DNA of 45,887 nt from Paraburkholderia metrosideri (GTDB lineage: Bacteria > Pseudomonadota > Gammaproteobacteria > Burkholderiales > Burkholderiaceae): NCBI RefSeq assembly GCF_904848625.1, contig NZ_CAJHCP010000025.1, forward strand, positions 1-45,887, read 5' to 3'. The notes below the pieces were generated by a model. It saw only the letters and a list, made by a program, of their open reading frames with translations. It was not told the DNA's origin and made no database searches. Both the position numbers and the translations under genes were made by a program. Below, in pieces: positions 15,621 through 24,635 of this stretch. Each line of letters opens with the position of its first letter. The first letter of the stretch is position 1.

Positions 15621-18254
15621 ATGCGCCCCTTTCCCTTTCCGAGAGCCCGGCTGGTCATCGGCCTCGCTACGACGGTGCTTGCGACCGTCTTCGCATTGTC
15701 CTGTTTTTGGGAAATTAAGCTGGAAGCTTGGACCATGCACGCGCTCAGCTTGGTCTATGAGCCGTCGTTCGAGACTGCCGAGCGGTGGCGTTTCATTCTG
15801 ACGTCCACCAGCTTTGCGGGAATTGCGCTTATCGTCCCCGCAATGTGGCTGAGTCGACTGTTACGCAACGAGCAAGAGAGCTGCATCGCATTAAGACACG
15901 AAAAGGCGCTGAGCGAATCGCTGGCGCGCCACGACGCTATGACAGGGTTTTTTAACCGCCGTGTCTTCAATGACCGGCTGGCGGCCATACTTAAGGCAGA
16001 CCGAAAGGAAATCGCGGTATTTCTAATCAACCTTGACAGGTTCAAACTGATTAATGACTCGTACGGTCACGCGATTGGGGATAAGGTGTTGTGCGAAATT
16101 GCCGAGCGACTCACGGGTTTTCCCGACCGGTCGACATCAAGCCTTGCCCGATTCGGGGGCGACGAGTTCGCGATGATCGTCAGCGATGCCGACAAGGACT
16201 CGCTTGCGAGTCTGGCAGCAGGCATCTTGCGGGAAATATGCACGCCCCTCGTTTCGCTCGAAGGCGCGGCATCAATCAGCGCGACAATCGGGATCAGCAT
16301 CGCACACGTTGACGCGATCCTGCCCGATGCGCTCTTGCACTGCGCAGACCATGCGATGTGTCGGGGCAAAAGCGCCGGACGCGCGACATTCCGCTTTTAC
16401 GATCCGGGATATGAGAGCGAGCAGCAGGTTGCAAAGCAGCTCGAATTCGAGCTGACATGCGCTGTTGAACAGGATCAGATCGAACCGTTCTTTCAACCAT
16501 TCGTCAATCTGCCAGACGAAGAAGTCGTAGGATTCGAAATACTAGCCCGATGGCCGCATCCCCAGCGAGGTATGCAGATGCCCTCGACTTTTATTCCGAT
16601 CCTGGATCGTTTGGGCATGATCCCGTGCATGACGTTCTCGTTGCTGCGAAAATCCATCGAGTACGCGAAGCTCTGGCCTCAGGACTTGATGCTGGCGATC
16701 AACGTTACAGCGTCGATGCTGGAAGACGCTGGCTTTGCGGACCGATTACACGATGCGCTGGTCCAGCATGGATTCTCTCCTTGCAGACTCGAAGTGGAAA
16801 TTACCGAGCAGGCGCTTGTCACTAACATCGCGGCAGTGAGTGAAAGTCTGTCAAAACTTCGCGCGCGCGGGATAAGCATCGCACTCGACGACTTCGGCAC
16901 TGGATATTCTGGTATCTACCATCTGACGCAGCTTGCAATCGACAAGATAAAAATAGACCGCTCTTTCCTGGACCTTGGTGTACGTGGCCACGACAAAGTT
17001 GTTTCCGCCGTGCTGGGCCTCGCGAATAGCTTCCGGATCAAAGCGGTCGCCGAAGGTGTCGAGCAACAGGACACTGCGCACTGGCTGTCCTCCCAACGCT
17101 GCGATTTTGCACAAGGGTATTTGTTCGGTAAGCCCATGTCGGCAGATCAGGTCTCAGCTTATCTCAGGGAGCGCCGGCGCGGCGAAGGTCCGGCGCGATC
17201 ACGGAGCGCGGAGCAGTGTCACGGCTTCGGCGAAGCTAAGCAGGGGCGGCATCTACTTCTGGAACCTATCCGAAATACAATCACAGAGTTTAGCGGTCGC
17301 GACATTTCTGTGACTGGTTGCGGCAGGGCTGCGAAGTCAGGTCTGTCGCTGGAGCCGGAAGTTCATGCCTCGCGCTATCGCGCGTTGATCGACCTGGCCT
17401 ACGACGCGATCGTGACAATGGATGATCAGCACAACATTACACTTTTCAACCGCGCAGCCGAAAATCTCTTTGGCTACTCGGCAGCGGAAGTCTTGGGGCG
17501 ACCAATCGTAACCTTGTTACCGGAGAAGTTTCGCGCGAATCATCCGCATAAGGTGCGGCAGTTCGCGGACTCGTACGATCCGAGCGCGCGGCAGGCGACC
17601 CCACCGCGGATGGACGAGAGCAACAGTGTGTACGGTCGGCATCGTGACGGATCGGTGATGCCGGTCGAAATCTCTGTGTCCAAAATCGACCTGAACGGTA
17701 GGATCGAATTCATGGCGGCCGTCCGCGACATCAGCGATCGCGCCCGACTCATGGAGCTGTTGAAAAAAGAGGCCACGACAGACGCCCTGACAGGTCTCCC
17801 GAATCGGCGCGGGTTTGTCCAATTCCTGGAAAAAGTCCTTTGTACCGGCGACGATCTGGCGGTGTTCGTTCTCGACATCGATTTTTTCAAGAAGATCAAC
17901 GATCAACACGGCCATGATGCTGGCGATGAGGTTTTACGTGTGCTGGCCAACGTTGGGGCGTCAATGACAGACGGGCCGAGTCTGTGCGCTCGATGGGGAG
18001 GCGAGGAGTTTGTTGCCGCCCTGCCACGCGCGGACGCAGATCTTGCGCACAGGATCGCGGATGACCTGCGGCAGCGCTATGAACGACAGGATTTCGAGCA
18101 CATGTGGCGCCACCAACCGATTCGATTCACCGTTAGCATCGGCGTAGTCACACGTGAAGCAGGGGAGGTAGACGTTGACGCATTGATGAAGCGCGCAGAC
18201 CGAGCGCTTTACCGTGCGAAGAAATCCGGACGGAATCGCGTCGAGGTTGGATAG
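15621..18254 (+). CDS. Membrane GGDEF-EAL-PAS-GGDEF cyclic-di-GMP synthase/phosphodiesterase
   Basis: An 877-residue signalling protein. Two hydrophobic segments (about 10-30 and 60-80) bracket a short periplasmic loop. GGDEF domain 1 spans about 100-262 with an intact FGGDEF motif (179-183). An EAL domain spans about 270-515: its signature is EIL (306-308), and the other metal and catalytic residues look present (N361, E393, DDFGTGYS at 423-424, K444, EGVE at 478-481, Q498). A PAS domain (about 585-710) and GGDEF domain 2 (about 715-877, GGEEF at 793-797) follow. Neither GGDEF domain shows a clear RxxD inhibitory site. It could therefore make and break cyclic-di-GMP. Two GGDEF domains flanking an EAL is unusual and suggests fusion of a GGDEF-EAL gene with a PAS-GGDEF gene, joined near residues 520-580. 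It is transcribed alone. Confidence 0.93.
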   Translation: MRPFPFPRARLVIGLATTVLATVFALSCFWEIKLEAWTMHALSLVYEPSFETAERWRFILTSTSFAGIALIVPAMWLSRLLRNEQESCIALRHEKALSESLARHDAMTGFFNRRVFNDRLAAILKADRKEIAVFLINLDRFKLINDSYGHAIGDKVLCEIAERLTGFPDRSTSSLARFGGDEFAMIVSDADKDSLASLAAGILREICTPLVSLEGAASISATIGISIAHVDAILPDALLHCADHAMCRGKSAGRATFRFYDPGYESEQQVAKQLEFELTCAVEQDQIEPFFQPFVNLPDEEVVGFEILARWPHPQRGMQMPSTFIPILDRLGMIPCMTFSLLRKSIEYAKLWPQDLMLAINVTASMLEDAGFADRLHDALVQHGFSPCRLEVEITEQALVTNIAAVSESLSKLRARGISIALDDFGTGYSGIYHLTQLAIDKIKIDRSFLDLGVRGHDKVVSAVLGLANSFRIKAVAEGVEQQDTAHWLSSQRCDFAQGYLFGKPMSADQVSAYLRERRRGEGPARSRSAEQCHGFGEAKQGRHLLLEPIRNTITEFSGRDISVTGCGRAAKSGLSLEPEVHASRYRALIDLAYDAIVTMDDQHNITLFNRAAENLFGYSAAEVLGRPIVTLLPEKFRANHPHKVRQFADSYDPSARQATPPRMDESNSVYGRHRDGSVMPVEISVSKIDLNGRIEFMAAVRDISDRARLMELLKKEATTDALTGLPNRRGFVQFLEKVLCTGDDLAVFVLDIDFFKKINDQHGHDAGDEVLRVLANVGASMTDGPSLCARWGGEEFVAALPRADADLAHRIADDLRQRYERQDFEHMWRHQPIRFTVSIGVVTREAGEVDVDALMKRADRALYRAKKSGRNRVEVG

Positions 18255-18525
18255 ACGCTGTAAACGGACCGGAACGTCCAGTCCGGCAACACATCGCCGG
18301 ACGCAGACGTCCGTTGTACCGTTGAAAGCAGCCTTGAATATGGCGCTGCACCGGCGGACCGTTGCGGGTCGAACTAAGCCATCGACCATTTTGCAGTTCT
18401 GGCCATGTGCAGACGTCGCTCCAGAACCTCAAAGGAGTTTCACCGGTGTGGTCGATCTCGTATGCGGAATTCGAATCGTATTGGTGATGGTCACCGCGTG
18501 CTCGACGGAAGCGTTGTGCTCGCCC

Positions 18526-19512
18526 TCAAGTGTTCGACGAGGTCGCATTGACAGTCGACTTCGACAGATCGTGAAGATCTTGTGGACTGCGCGCGTAGCG
18601 CCTCGGCGCCATCCCCGACCAGCGGTGAAACGCGCGAGAAAAGGCCTTCTCGGACGAGTAGCCGACACGTTCGGCAATTTCGATCAGCTTGCGTTTGCCG
18701 TTTGTCAGTTCACCGCTTGCGAGGTACATGCGGTACGAAGTCAGATGACCGATCGGCGTGTCGCCCACCAGTTCGACGAAACGCGCGCTGAAGCGTGACC
18801 GCGACATGCCCGCGGCCGCCGCGAGACTCGCGACGCTCCATTCGCGGCGCGGATCGCGGTGGATCAGCGCCATTGCGCGGCCGATCTGCGGATCGGCGAG
18901 GCCGCGCAGCCAGCCAGTGTGATTGGCCGTCGATTGCAGATGCGCGCGCAGCAACTGCACGAACAGCACATCCGCGAGCCGCGCGGCCGCAATCGCCCAG
19001 CCGGGCTGACACGTCATCGATTCCTGAATGAAGGTTTGCAGCGTGCTCGCGAGCCACGGCGCGACGGCGGCATCGTTTGCACGTACGTGAATCAGCGGCG
19101 GCAACACGGAGAAAAGCGGGCTGCGCATGATGTCGCGATACACGACGATGCCCGTGTAGAGATCGCTAGTCTCTCCGCCGCCGCCCGCCGTGAATTCGAG
19201 CGGTGTGTCGAAACGCGGCTGGATTCCTTTGTTGGCCATCAGCGAATCGAATGGCACAGGTTGCTCTTCCAGCGATGACGCCATGACGTGCTCGTGCCCA
19301 TGAGGCAACAGCACGAAGTCGCCCGGTTCGACATACACCGGTGGTTCGCCAGCGACAGACAGATAGAACGGCGTGCCAGAACATATGCGAAACGGCGCAC
19401 CCGACACGGCAGGCTTGCGGATCGCCCACGGCGCGCTCAACGTGAAACGGCCGGTGACGACGGCGTCCGCGCGCAGGTCGGCGAGGATGTCGCTCAGCAG
19501 GTCGGTTGCCAT
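18526..19512 (-). CDS. AraC-family regulator with cupin_6 sensor
   Basis: A 328-residue regulator. The N-terminal half (about 5-200) matches the AraC-associated cupin_6 domain: TDLLSDILADLRADAVVTGR, the LLPHGHEHVMAS metal-site-like segment and PPLIHVRAND. The C-terminal part (about 215-310) is a two-helix-turn-helix AraC domain with WSVASLAAAAGMSRSRFSAR and the closing IAERVGYSSEKAFSRAFHRW and GMAPRRYARS. The ATG follows CGGAGAC. It lies 83 bp after the porin gene on the same strand, so it is probably co-transcribed and may respond to the compound that the porin admits. The target sites were not identified. Confidence 0.9.
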   Translation of the reverse strand: MATDLLSDILADLRADAVVTGRFTLSAPWAIRKPAVSGAPFRICSGTPFYLSVAGEPPVYVEPGDFVLLPHGHEHVMASSLEEQPVPFDSLMANKGIQPRFDTPLEFTAGGGGETSDLYTGIVVYRDIMRSPLFSVLPPLIHVRANDAAVAPWLASTLQTFIQESMTCQPGWAIAAARLADVLFVQLLRAHLQSTANHTGWLRGLADPQIGRAMALIHRDPRREWSVASLAAAAGMSRSRFSARFVELVGDTPIGHLTSYRMYLASGELTNGKRKLIEIAERVGYSSEKAFSRAFHRWSGMAPRRYARSPQDLHDLSKSTVNATSSNT

Positions 19513-19595
19513 GGGTTTGTCTCCGTTGTCCGCATCGGGCTTTTATGTGGTGGGCCCGTATGCGTGTGCCTTACCAGATCGAACGCGCCGATGTA

Positions 19596-20705
19596 TCAGA
19601 AGCGCTGCTGGATGCCCGCCATTACGCCCAGCTGGTTCTGCCCCGCGCCGACCGATCCTCCTGCCGCCACAGCCGCGGCACCGCGCGAACTGTTTTCCAT
19701 GTAGCCCACCGACGTATACACCGTCGTGCGCTTCGACAACAGATAGTTCACGCGGCCGACGAACAGCGTCGAGTCCGACGTTGCGCGCAGCAGATAGCGC
19801 AGCACCTGTGTGTCGAATGATAACGCGGCGCTCGCGTGATACGTCGCGCCGACAAAATAGATGTCCGACTGGCCATGCGTGGCCGCCGACGTATTGCGTC
19901 GAATCCAGCCGCCACCGATCTTCGCCGGGCCGACATTCGCATACGCATCGACGATCGTGCGTGTGTCGGTGTAGGCGGGGTTCGACAGCGGCGCCGCCGC
20001 GCCCGTGCCGCCGCGCATCACGTCGTACGAAGCTGCCACACCGAATTGTGCGGCGTCGTACGCGAGCATCATGGTGTACTGTCGGCACGCGACGGGGTCG
20101 CCTGCCACGTTGCCCGCGCAATTGGTAGCGGACGGTCCCGCGGGCCCGGCTGCATCGCGCCCTGTGCTGTAGGTACCCCCTACTGTCAGACCACCGAACT
20201 TGCCGAGATAACCGGCTGCGTTGTCGCTGCGCGCATTCGGCAGATAGCTGTCGAAGCTTGCCATCGAATGAATCGACGGGCCGATCACGTCGGCGTTTTG
20301 CAGCACGTACATCGACATGTTCATCTGTCGTCCGAGCGTCAGCGCGCCATACGGCGAACTCACGCCGACGTTTGCCTGACGGCCGAACAGCCGTCCGCCG
20401 TAGTTCAGCGCGCCGCTATTAACCGCGAAACCATTCTCCAGAACGAAGAAGGTCTTGTAGCCGCCGCCCAGATCTTCTAGGCCGCGCAAGCCGAACCGCG
20501 ACGGCACTTCGCCCGTGAGCGTCGGCATACCGACCACCGAGCCGCCGCCCGACGCGTTGTTGTAGTACTGCACGCCCGTATCGACGATGCCGTATAGCGT
20601 CACGCTGCTTTGCGCGCGCGCACTGGGGGCGCCGAGCGCTGCTGTCGTGCCGATGATGGCGAGCATTGCCGTGGAGACAGCCTTTCTCGTTCGTGTGACT
20701 TTCAT
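19596..20705 (-). CDS. Outer-membrane porin, Gram-negative trimeric type
   Basis: A 369-residue general porin of the Burkholderia/Neisseria type. A signal peptide (VSTAMLAIIGTTAALGAPSA, cleavage after ARA) precedes QSSVTLYGIVDTGVQYYNN, the standard first strand. Other marks are SRFGLRGLEDLGGGYKTFF, GGRLFGRQANVGVSSPYG, an alternating beta pattern throughout, and the C-terminal GVMAGIQQRF with the terminal Phe needed for assembly. The ATG at 20705 starts the signal peptide; an in-frame ATG 75 bp upstream adds no plausible leader. Placed between an IclR-regulated hydroxylase gene and an AraC regulator, it probably admits the aromatic or heterocyclic growth substrate of this island. Confidence 0.92.
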   Translation of the reverse strand: MKVTRTRKAVSTAMLAIIGTTAALGAPSARAQSSVTLYGIVDTGVQYYNNASGGGSVVGMPTLTGEVPSRFGLRGLEDLGGGYKTFFVLENGFAVNSGALNYGGRLFGRQANVGVSSPYGALTLGRQMNMSMYVLQNADVIGPSIHSMASFDSYLPNARSDNAAGYLGKFGGLTVGGTYSTGRDAAGPAGPSATNCAGNVAGDPVACRQYTMMLAYDAAQFGVAASYDVMRGGTGAAAPLSNPAYTDTRTIVDAYANVGPAKIGGGWIRRNTSAATHGQSDIYFVGATYHASAALSFDTQVLRYLLRATSDSTLFVGRVNYLLSKRTTVYTSVGYMENSSRGAAAVAAGGSVGAGQNQLGVMAGIQQRF

Positions 20706-21031
20706 GTTCACCAAGCCTTTGTTTGCAGCTCTGCTTATCGTTGTGGGTCTGGAGACCGTTGCAACGACCGGCCTCCCCAAACGCGGCGTGCGTCAAACGG
20801 TTCCGGTGCCGTCGCGTACGTTGCGCATCGCCCGCCGCAATCGCGCTACATGCGAGCGGCAATTGCAGTGGACGAATGGGGAAATTCTTGGCGACGCAAA
20901 AAACGCCGCCAAGGACCGTGGCTCTCTGAAAAGTAGCTGATCGTCTCGTTGTCAAACGAGGGCGACCACGGGCGAAACGCGGCGTTTCAGGGACGAAGCG
21001 GGGGGAGGAAAGTGGCAGCGAAAGTGGGCCG
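20706..21031. other. 326-bp porin upstream region
   Basis: No gene. It contains the two hairpins at 20945-20988, just after the IclR stop codon, and must hold the porin promoter reading to the left. Confidence 0.5.
20945..20988 (-). terminator. Paired hairpins after the IclR gene
   Basis: Two perfect dyads lie side by side: GAAACGC-G-GCGTTTC (20974-20988) and CTCGTT-GTCA-AACGAG (20945-20960). They begin 44 bp after the IclR stop codon in its direction of transcription, and a short CTTTTC follows further on. Termination is the likeliest role; the compact first palindrome could also be an operator for the porin. Confidence 0.5.
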
Positions 21032-21814
21032 TTAGAGGCTCGAACGGGACAGTTCGCTCGCAGCGGACTTGACGCTTGCTTCGGCCGTTTCGCGCAGGGA
21101 CACATCGTTCGCGAACGCGGTATTCGGACCGGCCACGCTCAATGCGGCGAGCACGTTGCCGCGGCTATCCATGACGGCCGCCGCGCACGAATCGATGCCC
21201 GCTTCGAGGCCCGAGAAGCTCCACGCGCATCCTGTCTCGCGCACCTTGGCGAGCACGGCGTTCAGCGCTTTCCAGTCCGGCTGATCAGCGGCGTCAGCAG
21301 CGGGATGGCCGACGTACAGATCGGCCAGCGCCAAAGCGTCGAGCGTCGCCAGCATCGCGAGTCCGGGCGTTGCGCGGTGCGCCGGAATCCGGCTGCCCAC
21401 CCGGATGCGACTGACGAGCGGGGTTTCGGGCGTCTCGCACAACAGATAGATCAGCTCGGTGCCTTCGAGCACGGCCAGATACGCCGACAAGCCCGTGGTC
21501 GCGACCAGTCCGGGCAGGATCTGGCGTGCGCGCGAGGTCAGATCCGCCGAGCCGAGCGCGCTCGCTGCTAGCGTCAGGAACGGCATGCCGAGTCGATGCG
21601 CGCCGCCTGACGGAACGGCTTCGATCAGGCCGGCCGCTTTCAGCGATTCGAGCAGTCGCATCACCGTGACGCGGTTCACGTTGATCTGGCGGGCGACGTC
21701 ACTGAGGTTAGCGGTCGAGCCGCCGTCGGCGATATAGCGCAACAGGCGGAACGCACGTTCGACGGGCGACGCCGACGCGTCCGCGCTGCCGGATGGGTCC
21801 GATGGCTTGGTCAT
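21032..21814 (-). CDS. IclR-family transcriptional regulator
   Basis: A 260-residue regulator. The N-terminal winged helix (about 20-75) has PVERAFRLLRYIADGGSTAN and INVNRVTVMRLLESLKAAGL. The effector domain (about 85-255) has GLSAYLAVLEGTELIYLL, HRATPGLAMLA and a Cys at GIDSCAAAVMD, as in regulators of aromatic catabolism such as PcaR and PobR. The ATG at 21814 lies 41 bp after the flavin hydroxylase stop codon on the same strand, so the two genes form an operon. The dyad GTTCAATAATGAAC (23005-23018) in the divergent promoter fits the 14-bp palindromes bound by IclR regulators and is a likely target. An upstream in-frame ATG at 21904 overlaps the hydroxylase gene and is less likely. Confidence 0.9.
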   Translation of the reverse strand: MTKPSDPSGSADASASPVERAFRLLRYIADGGSTANLSDVARQINVNRVTVMRLLESLKAAGLIEAVPSGGAHRLGMPFLTLAASALGSADLTSRARQILPGLVATTGLSAYLAVLEGTELIYLLCETPETPLVSRIRVGSRIPAHRATPGLAMLATLDALALADLYVGHPAADAADQPDWKALNAVLAKVRETGCAWSFSGLEAGIDSCAAAVMDSRGNVLAALSVAGPNTAFANDVSLRETAEASVKSAASELSRSSL

Positions 21815-21854
21815 CTTCGGGTGTTTCTGGTTAGTTCGAATGGCGCGCGGAGGC

Positions 21855-22973
21855 TCAGGGCAGCGCCACGGACCACGCATCGTACCCGTAAACCCAGTCC
21901 GCATTGCCCCCCGTCTTCAGCCAGTTATTGCCGCGCGAACCGATCTGGATCTTCGCGGTGCGTTCCTGGCGCGCGCTTTCGTAGCGCTTGATCGCAGCGC
22001 CGAGCCCGCTGGCTTCGACGCCCGTCAGCGCACGCGACAGCACGACGGCGTCTTCGAGCGCCATGCCCGCGCCTTGCGCCATGAACGGCATCATCGGATG
22101 GCATGCGTCGCCGAGCAGCGCCATGCGCCTGCCCGTCCAGCTGCGCAGGGGATCGCGAATATACAGCGCCGACGCGAGCACGGTGTCGCAGGCGTCCAGC
22201 AGCGCGCGTGCTTGTGGATGGAAGTTCGCGTAGGCGCGGCGCAATGCATCGGCATCGCCGGGCGTGGTCCACGACTCGTGCGTCCAGTCGGCCTGCGACG
22301 TGGTCGCGAAGATGAACACATCGCGGCCGCGATTGAGCGGAAACGTCACGATTTGCATATCGTCAGTCGGCCCCCACCATTTGACGAACGCGCCGATATC
22401 GCTGCCGCTCAGGCGTTCAGCGGGGACTACCGCGCGATACGACACGATGCCTGTGAACTGCGGATGTTCTTCGCCGAACAGGAACTTGCGCACGCCGGAA
22501 TGGATGCCGTCGGCGCCGATCAGCAGGTCGAACGCGTGCGTCGAGCCGTCGGCGAACGTGACGCTCGCCATGCCGTCGGCATCGGCGAAGGCGACACTGC
22601 GCTTACCGAGGTGCAGTTCGCCCGGCGCCATGGCCTGCTCCAGCGCGGCCATCACGTCCGCACGGTGCATTGTCAGCTGCGGAGCGCCGTATTTGCGCTC
22701 CGCTTCATCCGACATCGCGAGCCGCGAGGTTTCTTCGCCCGTGTCCCACATCCGGCTGATGCGAGCGTTCGGACGCGCCGCCGTTTCCCGCAACTGCGCG
22801 CCCACGCCGAGCTCGTCGAGCGCGCGCACTGCGTTCGGCGTCAGGTTGATATCTGCGCCGACCCGGCCGAAGCGCTCTGCCTGCTCGAACACGCTCACCT
22901 GATGTCCCGCTTCGCGCAGCGCGATGGCTGCCGCCAACCCACCGATCCCACCGCCAATAATGCCGATCTTCAT
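21855..22973 (-). CDS. FAD-dependent aromatic hydroxylase, NicC/salicylate-hydroxylase-like
   Basis: A 372-residue class A flavin monooxygenase, which hydroxylates an aromatic or N-heteroaromatic ring using NAD(P)H and O2. It has the FAD dinucleotide motif MKIGIIGGGIGGLAAAIALR (G7-G12), the DG motif in LLIGADGIHSGVR, and the GD motif in LLGDACHPMMPFMAQGAG. VKWWGP in the middle and the tail NNWLKTGGNADWVYGYD resemble 6-hydroxynicotinate 3-monooxygenase (NicC) more than salicylate hydroxylase, but I judge this from recalled sequence only. It is divergent from the Rieske oxygenase operon across 282 bp with an IclR-type dyad, and it leads the iclR gene. A role in oxidising a carboxylated pyridine or benzene is likely. 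Confidence 0.88.
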   Translation of the reverse strand: MKIGIIGGGIGGLAAAIALREAGHQVSVFEQAERFGRVGADINLTPNAVRALDELGVGAQLRETAARPNARISRMWDTGEETSRLAMSDEAERKYGAPQLTMHRADVMAALEQAMAPGELHLGKRSVAFADADGMASVTFADGSTHAFDLLIGADGIHSGVRKFLFGEEHPQFTGIVSYRAVVPAERLSGSDIGAFVKWWGPTDDMQIVTFPLNRGRDVFIFATTSQADWTHESWTTPGDADALRRAYANFHPQARALLDACDTVLASALYIRDPLRSWTGRRMALLGDACHPMMPFMAQGAGMALEDAVVLSRALTGVEASGLGAAIKRYESARQERTAKIQIGSRGNNWLKTGGNADWVYGYDAWSVALP

Positions 22974-23004
22974 GCTGCCCTCACGCCAGAGCCGTTGCTG
23001 TTTC

Positions 23005-23018
23005 GTTCAATAATGAAC
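23005..23018. promoter_or_regulatory. Candidate IclR operator in the hydroxylase/Rieske divergent promoter
   Basis: GTTCAATAATGAAC has 5-bp perfect arms (GTTCA/TGAAC) around ATAA, and a further TGAAC half-site at 23033-23037. It lies 32 bp upstream of the hydroxylase start codon and 240 bp from the Rieske start. Size and symmetry fit IclR-family sites. The rest of the 282-bp divergent region is AT-rich for this genome, with TGATTTATTTTTGATC at about 23048-23063. Confidence 0.5.
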
Positions 23019-23255
23019 AGATAGAACAAAAATGAACGATGATTGTGCGATGATTTATTTTTGATCGCAAGGGAAAAACGCATCCTGTGAAACCTGTATA
23101 TCTGTCCCCAGAAATGCTGCGTGCGCTGGACGAACGGCAACCTTTTTGGATTTTGTAGAGGTTGTGCGGCTCGCATGGGTCGCCAAGAATTCGCTCATCG
23201 CTGGAGCCTCGCCGGGTAGGGCGGGCGGCGTTACCGACATTCGAGGACACAGAAC

Positions 23256-24599
23256 ATGTTGAGTCAGGAAAAGAACAGGCTGCTTACCGAAGTGGGCCCG
23301 GACACGCCGATGGGCAGCTATCTGCGTCGCTACTGGCATCCCGTTGCGGGTGTCGCCGAGTTCGACGACAAGTCCGTGCGTCCGATTCGCCTGTTCGGCG
23401 AAGATCTCGTGCTGTTCAAGGATTTGAGCGGCAATTTCGGGCTCGTGCAGCGTCGCTGTCCGCATCGCAATGCCGACCTCGCGTTTGGTTTCGTCGAGCA
23501 ATGCGGTTTGCGCTGCGCGTATCACGGCTGGGAATTCGATGCGAAAGGCCAATGCACGCATCAGCCGTACGAGGAGATCGTCGACACGCAGGCGCGTCTG
23601 CGTCAGAAGACCCGTGTGACGGCCTACAAGGTGCGCGCAAAGGCAGGCATGGTGTGGGCGTACATGGGGCCGTCGCCCGCGCCTGAATTGCCGGACTGGG
23701 AGCCGTTCGGCTACACGAACGGCTTCGCGCAGGTGGTGATGGCAGAGATTCCGTGCAACTGGTTTCAGTGCCAGGAAAATTCGATCGACCCGATCCATTT
23801 CGAGTGGACGCACAACAACTGGACTGAGCGCCAGCAGAACAGTCACTCCCAACACGTACCGACGCACCTCGAGACGAAGTACGAAGAGTTTGAGTATGGC
23901 TTCATCTACAAACGGTTACGCGCGCACGAAACCGAGCAGAACCCGATGTGGACGACGGGGCGCGTCACGCTGTGGCCAAACGCCTTTTATCTCGGACATC
24001 ATTTCGAATGGCGCGTGCCAATCGACGACGAAAACACGCTGAGCGTGCTGTGGGTTTACAACAAGGTACCGAAAGAGCAGGAACCATATGTCCAGCAGCA
24101 CATACCGGCATGGTATGGACCTTTGCGCGACGAGAACGGCGAGTGGATCACCAGTCATGTCGCGAATCAGGACTTTGCGGCATGGGTTGGCCAGGGCGCG
24201 ATCACCGATCGTACGCGCGAAACGCTCGGCGCAAGCGATCGCGGCATCGTGATGTTGCGCAGGCGCTTCTTCGAGGAGCTCGAAGCAGTCGCTGCGGGCG
24301 CGACGCCGAAGGGCCTCATCACTGACAGCGCGACTAATCACAACGTGTTTTTGCCCTCGGCGTGCCGCGACGAAATGATCAACGGCATGACGCTCGCAGA
24401 GTTGTCCGCGCATCCGTTGCTCGGCGCGTATCTGCGCGATTTCATCGGTCAATACGGACAGCCGGGGAGCGTGCGCAAGGCCTACGAGGCCGCCATCGGG
24501 CAGAAGGTGAATCGTGCGCGGTTCTTCTCGGTACATGGCGCGCGGCAGGCTTCCTTGCAGGACGCGTGCGATGTCGCGCCTGTGGACGAAGAATCGTAA
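23256..24599 (+). CDS. Rieske non-heme iron oxygenase, phthalate 4,5-dioxygenase/VanA-like
   Basis: A 447-residue alpha-only (type IA) oxygenase component that would hydroxylate or demethylate an aromatic acid with electrons from the reductase encoded next. The Rieske [2Fe-2S] ligands are C68, H70, C87 and H90 in CPHRNADL and LRCAYHGW. The mononuclear iron site is in ENSIDPIHFEWTH (D178 as bridge, H181, H186), with the third ligand probably the Asp in NQDFAAWVGQG. Start MLSQEKNRLLTEVGPDTPMG and the length fit the phthalate 4,5-dioxygenase branch. The ATG follows GAGGACACAGAAC. It forms an operon with the reductase (36 bp) and MFS genes. The substrate is not fixed by sequence; phthalate itself is doubtful because no dihydrodiol dehydrogenase is near. 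Confidence 0.92.
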   Translation: MLSQEKNRLLTEVGPDTPMGSYLRRYWHPVAGVAEFDDKSVRPIRLFGEDLVLFKDLSGNFGLVQRRCPHRNADLAFGFVEQCGLRCAYHGWEFDAKGQCTHQPYEEIVDTQARLRQKTRVTAYKVRAKAGMVWAYMGPSPAPELPDWEPFGYTNGFAQVVMAEIPCNWFQCQENSIDPIHFEWTHNNWTERQQNSHSQHVPTHLETKYEEFEYGFIYKRLRAHETEQNPMWTTGRVTLWPNAFYLGHHFEWRVPIDDENTLSVLWVYNKVPKEQEPYVQQHIPAWYGPLRDENGEWITSHVANQDFAAWVGQGAITDRTRETLGASDRGIVMLRRRFFEELEAVAAGATPKGLITDSATNHNVFLPSACRDEMINGMTLAELSAHPLLGAYLRDFIGQYGQPGSVRKAYEAAIGQKVNRARFFSVHGARQASLQDACDVAPVDEES

Positions 24600-24635
24600 G
24601 CACACGTGTCATCAATCCAACGAGAGTCTGCAACC

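Noticed and set aside
15131..15736. Minus-strand frame of 201 codons before and over the start of the cyclic-di-GMP gene
   Set aside because: It overlaps a certain gene, has a low-complexity basic N-terminal part and shows no recognised domain. Only a C-terminal patch looks protein-like.
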